Below, piece after piece: positions 9,807 to 18,209 of a stretch of 64,000 bases of DNA. The translations under genes were made by a program, and so were the position numbers. Below the pieces are notes generated by a model that made no database searches, was not told the DNA's origin, and saw only the letters and a list, made by a program, of their open reading frames with translations. Location: contig NZ_JQJK01000008.1 in the NCBI RefSeq assembly GCF_000745485.1, forward strand, positions 62,001-126,000. The letters run 5' to 3'. Position 1 is the stretch's first letter; every line of letters starts with the position of its first letter. The DNA is from Methanobacterium veterum (GTDB lineage Archaea > Methanobacteriota > Methanobacteria > Methanobacteriales > Methanobacteriaceae).

Positions 9807-10202
9807 ATGGATGAAATTAAGGATAAAAATTTAAAAGTAAATCTAGAGAATGTACAAGAAGATCTTAATACTGTTTTAAGAGAGCTACTTGAAACAAATA
9901 AATTCTCTTCACCAAGTAATGAACGATTAGAAAAAGATCGTGAACTGCTTGAAGATGCACTTGAAAATACGTCCAATATACATGAAATCAAAAAAATAAC
10001 AAGACTACTGCAGCTCATACACGGAGCACTCGATGAATACCAGCATAGACAAAAACCACGCATGATCCCACGTAATTATACCTTACGTGAAGACCAAATA
10101 CGTAAAATCAAAGATTATGCCGCAGATAATCAGTTAAACAATGTCAGTGCAGGATTAAGAGATTTAATTGATATAGCTTTTGATGCGATGAAGAATAAAT
10201 AG
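9807..10202 (+). CDS. ribbon-helix-helix DNA-binding regulator
   Basis: A 131-residue, highly charged protein. The first 85 residues are helical and heptad-like, probably for oligomerisation (ENVQEDLNTVLRELLET, LLEDALENTSNIHEIKK). The last 45 residues fit a ribbon-helix-helix fold: a short strand NYTLREDQIRKI, then helix, turn (NQLNNVSAG) and second helix (LRDLIDIAFDAMK). Such proteins bind palindromes as dimers of dimers, and a perfect 20-bp palindrome sits in its own promoter. No toxin gene follows, so an antitoxin role is not supported. Targets other than itself are unknown. Confidence 0.7.
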   Translation: MDEIKDKNLKVNLENVQEDLNTVLRELLETNKFSSPSNERLEKDRELLEDALENTSNIHEIKKITRLLQLIHGALDEYQHRQKPRMIPRNYTLREDQIRKIKDYAADNQLNNVSAGLRDLIDIAFDAMKNK

Positions 10203-10614
10203 GAGATATGGATTTTACAAATTGCCTTAAAAATGTTTTATAGGTTTCATAATGTGTAATCACATTTTCAGAGCCAGTTTAAAAAAAATATTGCATGTCC
10301 ATACAAATATCTTAAACATTAGGAGGCTATCCAGTTAATGACCATATCATCTATTAAGTGCTTTAAAAAGATAAAACAGGGTTTCAACTGATCAAACAGT
10401 TAATATGAGCACATTTGCTAGTTATAATTGTTTAAAAGTTCAGTTCATGCATAAATTAAAATTTCACCCCACCGTAGAAAGCATCAATACAAACTCTGCA
10501 AATTTATCTAAAGCCATATTCGAAAAACTTCTTTAACTTCCCCTTCTCCATTTTGTGCACTAATAAAATTTATTCATGGACTTTTTGCATCCATACACGT
10601 GTGTTTATCTATTT
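10203..10614. other. spacer, possibly more decayed coding sequence
   Basis: No intact gene. Short broken minus-strand frames read like protein (NGEGEVKEVF, ALDKFAEFV) around 10470-10560 and may be remnants belonging to the pseudogene next to it or to another lost gene. Nothing else is recognised. Confidence 0.35.
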
Positions 10615-11005
10615 ATTTCTTCTTTTTATACTGTTTTTCCCATAGGCTTCTGTCATTGCACTGCTACCTTTAATATCACCAATATTTCGAGCTCCAGTTC
10701 CATAGATTACACTTTTTTCTTTCGCGCCACTAAGTACAGGAGCAAATCCCTCAAATCTCCATATAATCCTTTCAAGAGCCTGTTTTCTTGTGACTGCGCA
10801 GTTGCAATGAAATAAAAGTCTTTATCTTTGATTTCCATATATCTTGATATGTTCTGTCAATTAGAGTTTTCATCTGCGCCCATGGTATAAATAAACAGGT
10901 GTTGCCATGACAATCACATCAGCTGCAACCCTCTTATCCATGACTTCCGCCAATCATGATCACAGATATATCCATTTCTTTTACAAGTATCACATGGCAT
11001 ACAAT
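10615..11005 (-). pseudogene. decayed flavodoxin-like NADPH-dependent FMN reductase
   Basis: Translating the minus strand and switching frame at least three times gives a continuous match to the flavodoxin-fold FMN reductase / iron-sulfur flavoprotein group: CDTCKRNGYICDHDW, then EVMDKRVAADVIVMATPVYLY, then QMKTLIDRTYQDIW, then EIKDKDFYFIATA, then ALERIIWRFEGFAPVLSGAK and GDIKGSSAMTEAYGK. The N-terminal flavin-binding segment of about 40 residues before the cysteines is missing. Frameshifts and the missing start mean it is not functional. The cluster of hairpins begins about 35 bases beyond its broken 5' end. Confidence 0.75.
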
Positions 11006-11039
11006 AATTAATTTTCTTATCTTAAAAAAAATTTTAATA

Positions 11040-11370
11040 AACTTCGTTATAGGCTCATATAACGAAGTTGTAAAATTTCTGATTTTACACATCACAATCA
11101 TAAGATTGTGATAGTCGGCAAAATTCGTAGAATTTTAGAAAAATGCAAAGCATTTTTCTAACCTTTGGAAATCTTCGATTTCCAATGTTTGCAAATTTTC
11201 AATTTGCAACCGTAAAAAATCGTAGATTTTTTACATGCTCAAACGCTTTGCGTTTGACAGTCCCAAAAACTTTCAGTTTTTGAGGATTTTGTGACGTCAA
11301 AAATTAAGTTTTGATAGTCGACAAAAAACTATGTTTTTTGTGGCGCACAAAAATTTAAAATTTTTGATAG
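11040..11370. repeat. tandem array of about twelve small hairpins
   Basis: The array opens with a 12-bp perfect stem around GGCTCA (11040-11069). After it come GTAAAAT-ttctg-ATTTTAC, ATCACAATC-ataa-GATTGTGAT, AAAATTC-gta-GAATTTT, AGAAAAATGC-aaa-GCATTTTTCT, GGAAATC-ttc-GATTTCC, TTGCAAATT-ttc-AATTTGCAA, TAAAAAATC-gta-GATTTTTTA, TCAAACGC-ttt-GCGTTTGA, CAAAAACT-ttc-AGTTTTTG, ACAAAAAAC-tat-GTTTTTTGT and CAAAAATTT-a-AAATTTTTG. Stems differ in sequence, but loops are mostly three bases, and linkers such as GATAGTCG recur. This is a repeat of structure, not of sequence. Confidence 0.8.
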
Positions 11371-11553
11371 TTGATTTCAGATATAATTATAAAAAATATA
11401 TCAGTTTAACTATCTAACAAAAAGTTAAAACTTTAAAAATTAACGCTTTTTCTATTGCCCAGCCTATATGTCATAGGTTATTTTTAGCAATTTCTTCTAA
11501 ATAAACAATTAATTATTTTATTTATTAATTTTCATTAGATACAACACGAAATT

Positions 11554-11720
11554 AAACTAAAAAAATAAGAAAAATGAGAAAGAAATAAAATTAAATAATT
11601 ATAAAAGTTCATCTCTTAAATCAATGGTATCTACATAAACTAAAAAAATAAGAAAAATAGAAATTTATAAAAAATAAGGCTTATAAAAGTTCATCTCTTA
11701 AATCTATTGTATCTTCGAGA
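11554..11720. repeat. tandem duplication covering the 3' end of purA
   Basis: A unit of about 83 bp is present twice, starting at 11554 and 11637. Each copy begins with AAACTAAAAAAATAAGAAAA and ends with ATAAAAGTTCATCTCTTAAA. The right copy includes the real purA stop codon and last codons; the left copy is a duplicate of that end lying beyond the gene. Confidence 0.75.
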
Positions 11721-12703
11721 TCAGGTCCTGTTGAAATTATAGTTACAGGTACGCCTGTTTCGCCTTCAATTTCTTCTATAAACTTTTTAACTTCTCCAGG
11801 AAGTTTAGAATAGTCTGTTACATTCTCACAGTTTGGGAAAAGTTTATCTACACAGGTTAATGCGATTTGAGTTGCACCGTTTATCATGCATGATTCTCTT
11901 GCAAGTTCCATGTCAAATAAGCCTACCCTCCTTCTACGGCCAGTTACGGTTCCGTATTCTTCAATACCCATTTCTTCAGCTTTTTCCTGTGTTATTTCAG
12001 TTGCAAAAGGTCCTTCACCAACTCTTGTTATATAAGATTTAAAAACAGCTATTACTTCATCAATCCTGGTTGGTCCCACACCCACATCAGCTGCAAATGT
12101 GCTTGCTGTTGTGTCTTTGCTTGTTACATACGGATATGTACCGTAGTAAAGAGAGAGGCCGAATCCCTGAGATCCTTCAATAAAAACCTCTTTATCATCA
12201 TCTAATGCGTCATTTACTTCTTGAGGGACATTTGTTAGGTAATCTTCAAGTTCTTCATATTGTTCTGCAAGTTTTATAGTCCTCATAACTCTGTCTGAGT
12301 TTGCAGGTCCACATCCAGTTCCAGTACTTCCTATTTTGTTTTTAAGATAATCAGAAGCCTGATCCTGTTCTTTATGTTTGTTTTCTATAATTGCACATCT
12401 ATAATCAACAAAAGTCCTGTCCCTAACATTATATTTATTTAAATATTCCATTTCATGCATGAAAACTTCAGGATCAACCAGTACTCCTGCTCCAATGAGC
12501 ATTCTCGCACCAGTATGTACAAATCCGGAAGGAGTTAATCTTAATCCATATTTTTCGCCGTGAATTTCAACAGAGTGGCCTGCATTTGGACCTACACCTG
12601 CTCTTGCTATAATGTCTGGTTTATCATTGTCACAAAGATAAGTGATACATTTACCTTTACCTTCATCTCCCCAGGCGCCACCAACTAATATACTACATGT
12701 CAT
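11681..12703 (-). CDS. purA: adenylosuccinate synthase
   Basis: It joins IMP and aspartate using GTP to give adenylosuccinate, the first step from IMP to AMP. The 340-residue length is that of the short archaeal form (bacterial enzymes have about 430). Motifs include the N-terminal GTP-binding loop [19 protein letters not shown], the IMP-binding [14 protein letters not shown], and the GSQGFGLSL and [11 protein letters not shown] segments. GGAG precedes the ATG. No other purine gene is adjacent, so it is probably transcribed alone. Its 3' end has been tandemly duplicated just downstream. Confidence 0.95.
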   Translation of the reverse strand: MTCSILVGGAWGDEGKGKCITYLCDNDKPDIIARAGVGPNAGHSVEIHGEKYGLRLTPSGFVHTGARMLIGAGVLVDPEVFMHEMEYLNKYNVRDRTFVDYRCAIIENKHKEQDQASDYLKNKIGSTGTGCGPANSDRVMRTIKLAEQYEELEDYLTNVPQEVNDALDDDKEVFIEGSQGFGLSLYYGTYPYVTSKDTTASTFAADVGVGPTRIDEVIAVFKSYITRVGEGPFATEITQEKAEEMGIEEYGTVTGRRRRVGLFDMELARESCMINGATQIALTCVDKLFPNCENVTDYSKLPGEVKKFIEEIEGETGVPVTIISTGPDLEDTIDLRDELL

Positions 12704-13125
12704 ATTTTAATTCTCCATAATTATTCGCCTCTTATACTATGGGAAGACCTTGATAAAAATCTTTCCCCTAAGAGTTTGAAGTTTTATATTAATTTATTTA
12801 AAAATCATGAAAACATTTAGAACTAAGTTTATCTATTACATGTTATCTTTTATAATGTATCCTTAAAATCGTTGAATTAATTTTTTATAGTTTCTCCATT
12901 GGTTTAATTCTAATTTTGTTAAACCATCTTTTTTACAATACCTTTAAAAAATATTAAAATTCACTTTTTAATATCCCATGCATTGCCGTAGTTAATTTGT
13001 CATTTATCATATAAAGATTAACTGCAAATTTTCATACATGGCCCATGCTCAGTTTACAGGTACTTGAAACCACATTTGTAATTAATCTAAATCATTCATT
13101 AAAAATTATATAATACTTTAAAATA
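12704..13125. other. AT-rich spacer upstream of the repeat block
   Basis: No gene seen. Near 13040-13075 the sequence cccatgctcagtttacaggtacttgaaa resembles the start of the gene at 13677 (atgctcaggtttgaaggtata) and may be an older, more decayed copy of the repeat described next. Confidence 0.45.
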
Positions 13126-13676
13126 TTTCAGTTAAACATATCATACTTGAATAAAGTGATTTAAAGATAAACACCCATTTACAACTAATTCAATGAAATA
13201 CAAACAAATTAATTAAATATTTCTTATAACATTTCAGTAAAATATATTATACTCAAAACAAAGTATTACTTGCCGTTATACTCAGATCCAAATCTAAATA
13301 CCTTCTTTACTAAAATTGAATAGAATACGCACTTCAAATCAGTTAATAAATCGTCCCCAATATTTCAGTAAACTATATCACAATCAAAAATAAAGTATTC
13401 CATGTTATCATGCTCAAATTTAAAGATAAACACACTATTTACAACTAATTCAATAAAATACAAGCATTAAATCAATTAAATATTTTTTTTATAACATTTC
13501 AGTAAAATATATCATACTCAAAACAAAGTATTCCATGCTATCCTACCCAGATTCAAATCTAAATACCTTCTTTACTAAAATTGAATAGAATACGCACTTC
13601 AAATCAGTTAATAAATCGTCCCCAATATTTCAGTAAACTATATCACAATCAAAAATAAAGTATTACTAGTGATATC
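13126..13676 (+). repeat. five degenerate copies of the promoter and start region of the downstream gene
   Basis: A 37-bp word of the type ATTTCAGTAAAATATATCAT...CAAAGTATT recurs at about 13126, 13229, 13359, 13493 and 13624, spaced 103-134 bp. Two adjacent units also form a larger duplication with a period of about 260 bp. After several copies the sequence continues as a worn version of the true gene start: catgttatcatgctcaaatttaaagata resembles gatatcatgctcaggtttgaaggtata at 13670. The last copy is the functional upstream region. Confidence 0.75.
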
Positions 13677-14000
13677 ATGCTCAGGTTTGAAGGTATAAAA
13701 GAATATGATACGGCTGAAAGTATCCAGACTGCACGTGAATGCGCCATAATATTTTCAGATGATGAATTACCTAAAAGCATATGTAAAGACATTGAAGAAA
13801 CGCTGAATAGATATGAGTTTAGTAAAAAAGAAAAAGTAGAGATTGAAGTTAGATACATAAAGAATGTTGCTGAAATTATTGTGTCTGTTCACTGCCCTTT
13901 AAGACGTTTGGTTGGTAAAAGCGATGAACAGATCCTGCGCGGCCTTAAAAATTACAGGTCCCGTTTTGAAGATTACTATAACAATATAAAACCTTACTAA
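13677..14000 (+). CDS. uncharacterised 107-residue protein
   Basis: The ATG at 13677 is preceded by GTGATATC, the same ribosome binding site layout used by pycA and lon here. The protein is charged and mixed alpha/beta, with a single conserved-looking CPLRRLVGKSDEQILRGLKNYR segment near residues 74-95. There are no membrane segments or known motifs. I do not recognise the family. Degenerate copies of its upstream region and first codons lie before it, so the locus has been repeatedly duplicated. It converges on the M20 peptidase gene, 30 bases away. Confidence 0.75.
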   Translation: MLRFEGIKEYDTAESIQTARECAIIFSDDELPKSICKDIEETLNRYEFSKKEKVEIEVRYIKNVAEIIVSVHCPLRRLVGKSDEQILRGLKNYRSRFEDYYNNIKPY

Positions 14001-14030
14001 ACCTTTTTTTAAATTTCTTATTTTAGGACA

Positions 14031-15380
14031 CTAATGTTTAGATAATTCATCAATTATATTTACAATGTTTTTAAGGGCAAGCCTGAAGTCTTCTATTCTA
14101 ATATTTTCATTTGGAGAATGTACTAGCGAACCCCAGTATTCTGCACCTGTAGAAACTGTTGGGATACCTAATTTATTTATGAAATTATAAATAGGACTGC
14201 TTCCAACAGATATTGGATAAATTAAAGGTTCTATGCCGTATGTTTTTCTAGTTGCATCTCTAATTATATCCACTGCAAATGAAGAGGGTGGTGTTTTAGC
14301 TGATTCATAGCCGTAATGATACTTAACCTCAATATCACTGAATCCATATTTTTCTATATGTTTATGGAGATTTTCAAGAAGCTTTTCAGGTGTCTGCCCT
14401 GGGAAAAGTCTAAAGTCTACTTTAACAAGGGCTTCACTTGGAACTATAGTTTTGGTTCCCTCTCCAATGTAACCTGATTTTATACCATCGATGTTGCATG
14501 TTGGTTTCAAATATAAGGACTTCAGGGCCTCAAACCCTTCAAATTTCCCTGCAAATTCAGTTAGTCCATATTCTTCCTTGGTTTCCTCATCATCAAAAGG
14601 AATTTGTTTTAAAAGTTCTTCATCTTCTTTAGTTATTTTAATATCATCATAGAACCCTTCAATCAGGATTTTACCTTTTTCATCTCTAAGACTGCTTAAA
14701 AACTCCACTAGTCTCCAGACAGGATTAGGAACTAGTCCTGCCCTGCCGGAATGCACGTCCCTATCAGCTTTCTTAACAAAAAATTCAAAAAATGCAAGCC
14801 CCTTGTAACCAAGCTTTACAGACGGCCTTCCATTCTCATGTCTGTCGCCAGATTCCCAGACACCTATATCCGCTTCAAATAGTTCTTTATACTTGTCAAT
14901 ATATTTTGGGAGTGATACACCCCCTACTTCCTCTTCACCCTCAAAAACAAATTTTACAGCTGCTGGAAGATCACCTGCTGTTTTTAAAATAGATTCAACG
15001 GCCTTGACTCGAGCTATAATATTCCCCTTGTTGTCTGCAACTCCCCTTGCAAATATTTTGCCGTCTCTAATGGAGGGCTCAAAAGGGGGGCTCGTCCACA
15101 GCTCCAGGGGATCTGCCGGCTGCACGTCGTAGTGGTTGTAAAAAATAATTGTTTTACTATAATTTTCAGGTTTGTACTCCCCATAGATTAGAGGATTGGC
15201 CCCTTCTAACTCCAGTACTTTAACATTTAGTCCTGATTCTTCAAGAATTTCCTTGATCCTTATTACACATTCATTTATGCCCTCATCTTGCACAGATATA
15301 GATGGAATAGAACATATTGATTTAAGGTCTTCAATAAATGTGTCAAGATTTTCATCCACATATTCCAGCGCTTTTTGCAT
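14031..15380 (-). CDS. M20 family metallopeptidase (dipeptidase-like)
   Basis: A 449-residue cytosolic zinc hydrolase. Metal and catalytic motifs are visible: YNHYDVQP (His and Asp of the H-x-D motif), ARGVADNKG, and EGEEEVGG with the general base and a metal ligand. The middle section (FEFFVKKADRDVHSGRAG) is the lid/dimerisation domain, and LVHSPNENI near the end carries the last metal-binding His. This set is typical of the carnosine dipeptidase-like M20 group that cleaves dipeptides or acylated amino acids; the substrate cannot be read from sequence. It is a single gene, convergent with its neighbour. Confidence 0.9.
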   Translation of the reverse strand: MQKALEYVDENLDTFIEDLKSICSIPSISVQDEGINECVIRIKEILEESGLNVKVLELEGANPLIYGEYKPENYSKTIIFYNHYDVQPADPLELWTSPPFEPSIRDGKIFARGVADNKGNIIARVKAVESILKTAGDLPAAVKFVFEGEEEVGGVSLPKYIDKYKELFEADIGVWESGDRHENGRPSVKLGYKGLAFFEFFVKKADRDVHSGRAGLVPNPVWRLVEFLSSLRDEKGKILIEGFYDDIKITKEDEELLKQIPFDDEETKEEYGLTEFAGKFEGFEALKSLYLKPTCNIDGIKSGYIGEGTKTIVPSEALVKVDFRLFPGQTPEKLLENLHKHIEKYGFSDIEVKYHYGYESAKTPPSSFAVDIIRDATRKTYGIEPLIYPISVGSSPIYNFINKLGIPTVSTGAEYWGSLVHSPNENIRIEDFRLALKNIVNIIDELSKH

Positions 15381-15813
15381 TAAATCACCAATAAATTAAA
15401 ATCAATATCTAATGATCTAAATTCTGTTGTTAATATAACTTAAGAAATCCCTTGGGAAAATTTGATTTAATTCATTTTTTGTTTTGATTTTGAAGATGTT
15501 TTTTAGATTTCCTAAAAATTTTCTTATATCCACCTATCTTGAATATTTGGAGATTTGAATTTATTTGCTTCAGCTACTACTTGAGCCGCCAGCGGCAACC
15601 GGCGGCGTTATGTATAAATAAAAAATATTTACATGTGATGTTTTTTCGATGAAAAGTGAGTAGAACTCCGGATAAATTCCTAAGAAGCTTGAAAAGATGA
15701 AAAATAACGTAAATTAGGTAATAAATTTCTAATCATATTTTGAATTGTATTTAAAGTCATTAAACCATTTTAAATCCATCCAACCAGATACGCACTGGTA
15801 GATTATATAAGGG

Positions 15814-15924
15814 ATGGGATTAACAAGATACAGTAATAAACTTATAATTGATGCTAAACCAATAATCCACACGGCTGTGCCCGCTGGACGAAATAGTTAT
15901 AATGATGTAAGTAGATGCATTTAA
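15814..15924 (+). CDS. possible 36-residue peptide
   Basis: A short frame runs from ATG at 15814 to a stop at 15922-15924 and contains HTAVPAGRNSYNDVSRC, which looks protein-like. A TATA-like gattatataa lies just upstream. It sits inside the inverted-repeat cassette before the main gene. It may be a leader peptide, a remnant, or chance. Confidence 0.2.
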   Translation: MGLTRYSNKLIIDAKPIIHTAVPAGRNSYNDVSRCI

Positions 15925-15947
15925 TGATTTTTTAAAAGCTGGATAGG

Positions 15948-16709
15948 ATGGCGATAAAAATGGGTTTGTGGGAAAATATCGAATGGAATATTGACGAGGA
16001 AAAACAAAAAAACAAAAAAAATGCAGAGAAAATATTGAAAGATTTTCCTGATGTTGAGGGTTTAAAGGAAGCTCTTGATGGTGTACAAACTTTAATGGAC
16101 TCTGAAATCTATGATAAAGTTTATGAAGCTAGTAAAATGAATCCAGAGGAAGATTCCTCGTATATTGATACTGTGGATGATCTTTTGAAGTTGAGGCAGG
16201 TTAAATTAGCTTCTGAAGTGCTTAAGAAGCCTCCGCTTTATATATCTTCTTTAACAGGTGTTATTGTTGCAACTCATTTTGAAGCATTATTTGGGTTAAT
16301 TCGTGAAGTAGACTATGCTTACATTCAGAAGAAATTAAATCATGAAAATACTGTAAAAGAACATGATATTTTAGAACGTTTAATGTCATTATTAAATGAT
16401 TTTGATAAACCTGTAAATTTCCAACCCCCTAATAATGAATTTTATAAAGAATTGAAGGGGATTAAGTGGGATAAGCGAGGTAAAAAACTATTTAATAAAA
16501 TAAACGGAATACGCAGAGATATTACAATTGTTAAATGGGTTTCAGATGCAAGTACTTTTGGAACAGGGGAGGGTTTTGCTTTAACATTCCTTGCTGCTTG
16601 TAACGCTGTAAATCAATGCAGAAACAAAATATTGCCCGAAGATATGGTAGTATCTTATAAGACTTATTTGAAGTTGTTGAATACTGATATTTCTAAATTG
16701 GAAATGTAA
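15948..16709 (+). CDS. uncharacterised 253-residue protein in the inverted-repeat cassette
   Basis: The protein is Lys/Asp-rich and largely helical, with no signal peptide. A hydrophobic stretch near residues 97-118 (ISSLTGVIVATHFEALFGLI) and a conserved-looking C-terminal part (RRDITIVKWVSDASTFGTGEG, FLAACNAVNQCRNKI) suggest a folded cytosolic protein. The first ATG at 15948 directly follows GGATAGG, too close for a normal ribosome binding site; the in-frame ATG at 15960 with AGGATGG eight bases before may be the true start. I do not recognise the family, and no transposase, nuclease or toxin motif is visible. It is the only substantial gene between the 34-bp inverted repeats. Confidence 0.7.
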   Translation: MAIKMGLWENIEWNIDEEKQKNKKNAEKILKDFPDVEGLKEALDGVQTLMDSEIYDKVYEASKMNPEEDSSYIDTVDDLLKLRQVKLASEVLKKPPLYISSLTGVIVATHFEALFGLIREVDYAYIQKKLNHENTVKEHDILERLMSLLNDFDKPVNFQPPNNEFYKELKGIKWDKRGKKLFNKINGIRRDITIVKWVSDASTFGTGEGFALTFLAACNAVNQCRNKILPEDMVVSYKTYLKLLNTDISKLEM

Positions 16710-16926
16710 TAAGATTGGAAAAATTTTATATTAAAAATTACATATTTTATACGCCGCCGGCTGCCGCTGGCGGCTTAAGTAGTAATATCAAGCTATTAAT
16801 AAATAATATCTCTAGATAGTTAGGGATAAAAAGAAATATAATTTATTTTGACATTTAAAAATAAGGAAAAAATCGTATTTAGTTAAAAATTAAGAAAATA
16901 GGAAAAAAGGTAAGTATTCGGGTCAA

Positions 16927-18162
16927 TTAGAAGGATAGTTTAGATATCCTGCTCATTGCTTCTTTGGTATTTTCAAGCGTGTTAAATGCGGTTAACCTGA
17001 AGTAACCTTCACCACTTGGACCAAATCCTACACCCGGTGTACCTACAACATGGGCTTTATCTAACAAGGTGTCAAAGAATTCCCATGAATCCATGCCGTT
17101 TGGTGTTTTGACCCATATATAAGGTGAGTTAACTCCACCGTAAATTTTAAGGCCAATGTTTGTCAGGCTTTCCCTGATAATTTCAGCATTTTTCATGTAG
17201 TAATCAATTGATTCTTTGATTTCTTTCTGCCCTTCAGGAGAATAAACCGCTTTGGCAGCGACCTGTATGGGATAAGAGACACCGTTGAATTTGGTTGTCT
17301 GCCTCCTGTTCCACAGAGGGTTTAAAGCTTGAGGATTTCCTTCCCCGTCATAGCCCATGAGTTCTTTAGGTACTACAGTGTAAGCACATCTGGTACCTGT
17401 AAATCCTGCATTTTTAGAGAAGCTCCTGAATTCAATTGCCACTTCTTTTGCCCCTTCTATTTCATAGATACTGTGAGGGATGTTGTCTTCACGTATGTAA
17501 GCTTCATAAGCTGCGTCGAAGAGAATTATTGCATCGTTTTCTCTGGCATAGTTTACCCATTTAGCTAACTGTTCTTTTGTAAGAGCAGTACCTGTAGGGT
17601 TGTTTGGGAAGCATAAATAGATTAAGTCTACATCTTCTTGTGGGAGTGCAGGTACAAGGTCATTTTCTTCTGTGCATGGAAGATAAACAAGTCCCTGATA
17701 TTTTCCGTCTTCTCCCATAGGGCCTCCACGTCCTGCCATGATGTTAGTTTCCACATAAACAGGGTAAACTGGGTCTGTTATTGCTATTACATTATCCAGC
17801 CCAAATATTTCCTGGATGTTTCCGGTATCACATTTTGCCCCGTCGCTGATGAATACTTCATCATTATCTAATTGAATTCCCCTTGGAGCGTAATCATTTT
17901 TGATGATTTCTTCAATTAGAAAATCGTATCCCTGTTCCGGCCCGTAACCTCTAAATGTGTCAGCCTGGCCCATTTCATCAACTGCGTTTTTGAATTCGTT
18001 TACCACTGCCTTTGGTAACGGCCTTGTGACGTCACCAATACCCATACGGATAACGTCGGCATCAGGGTGTTCATTTTGATATTTATCAACACGGTGAGCA
18101 ATTTCTGCAAATATATAACTGCTCTTAAGTAATAGATAGTTCTCATTAATTTTGACTGCCAT
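16927..18162 (-). CDS. dapL: LL-diaminopimelate aminotransferase
   Basis: DapL converts tetrahydrodipicolinate directly to LL-diaminopimelate with glutamate as amino donor, shortening lysine synthesis; the route is known from plants, Chlamydia and methanogens. The 411 residues show the class I/II aminotransferase fold: [10 protein letters not shown] at residues 41-50, the DapL-type [26 protein letters not shown], and the PLP lysine K250 in [12 protein letters not shown]. It is the last gene of the long minus-strand block, 47 bases after gltX, so it is probably co-transcribed. Confidence 0.94.
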   Translation of the reverse strand: MAVKINENYLLLKSSYIFAEIAHRVDKYQNEHPDADVIRMGIGDVTRPLPKAVVNEFKNAVDEMGQADTFRGYGPEQGYDFLIEEIIKNDYAPRGIQLDNDEVFISDGAKCDTGNIQEIFGLDNVIAITDPVYPVYVETNIMAGRGGPMGEDGKYQGLVYLPCTEENDLVPALPQEDVDLIYLCFPNNPTGTALTKEQLAKWVNYARENDAIILFDAAYEAYIREDNIPHSIYEIEGAKEVAIEFRSFSKNAGFTGTRCAYTVVPKELMGYDGEGNPQALNPLWNRRQTTKFNGVSYPIQVAAKAVYSPEGQKEIKESIDYYMKNAEIIRESLTNIGLKIYGGVNSPYIWVKTPNGMDSWEFFDTLLDKAHVVGTPGVGFGPSGEGYFRLTAFNTLENTKEAMSRISKLSF

Positions 18163-18209
18163 TTTAAGTCCTCTTTTAGTCCTAATTATATATTGGTTAA
18201 TTTATTTAT

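Larger units (their letters stand above)
15575..16784. mobile_element. gene cassette between 34-bp GC-rich inverted repeats (putative)
   Basis: The sequences at 15575-15608 and 16751-16784 are inverted copies matching at 32 of 34 positions, reading TACTACTT(g/a)AGCCGCC... to ...CGGCGGCGT outward to inward. Weak similarity continues beyond (AGCT at both outer edges). They are strikingly GC-rich in an AT-rich spacer and enclose one unknown gene. Each copy can itself fold (GCCGCC with GGCGGC). No transposase is encoded, so this may be a non-autonomous element, or two copies of a palindromic extragenic repeat. Confidence 0.5.

Noticed and set aside
9807..10202. RHH protein as the antitoxin of a toxin-antitoxin pair
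   Set aside because: No toxin-sized gene precedes or follows it; the next coding sequence is a remnant on the other strand.
10576..10815. Plus-strand frame of 79 codons
   Set aside because: It overlaps the minus-strand FMN reductase remnant and has no ribosome binding site or protein-like features.
11040..11370. Hairpin array as a CRISPR array
   Set aside because: The stems are all different and short, there is no constant direct repeat of 24-37 bp, spacing is irregular, and no cas gene is near.
15575..16784. Cassette as a complete insertion sequence
   Set aside because: The encoded protein shows no DDE, HUH or recombinase motif, so the element cannot be called an IS.
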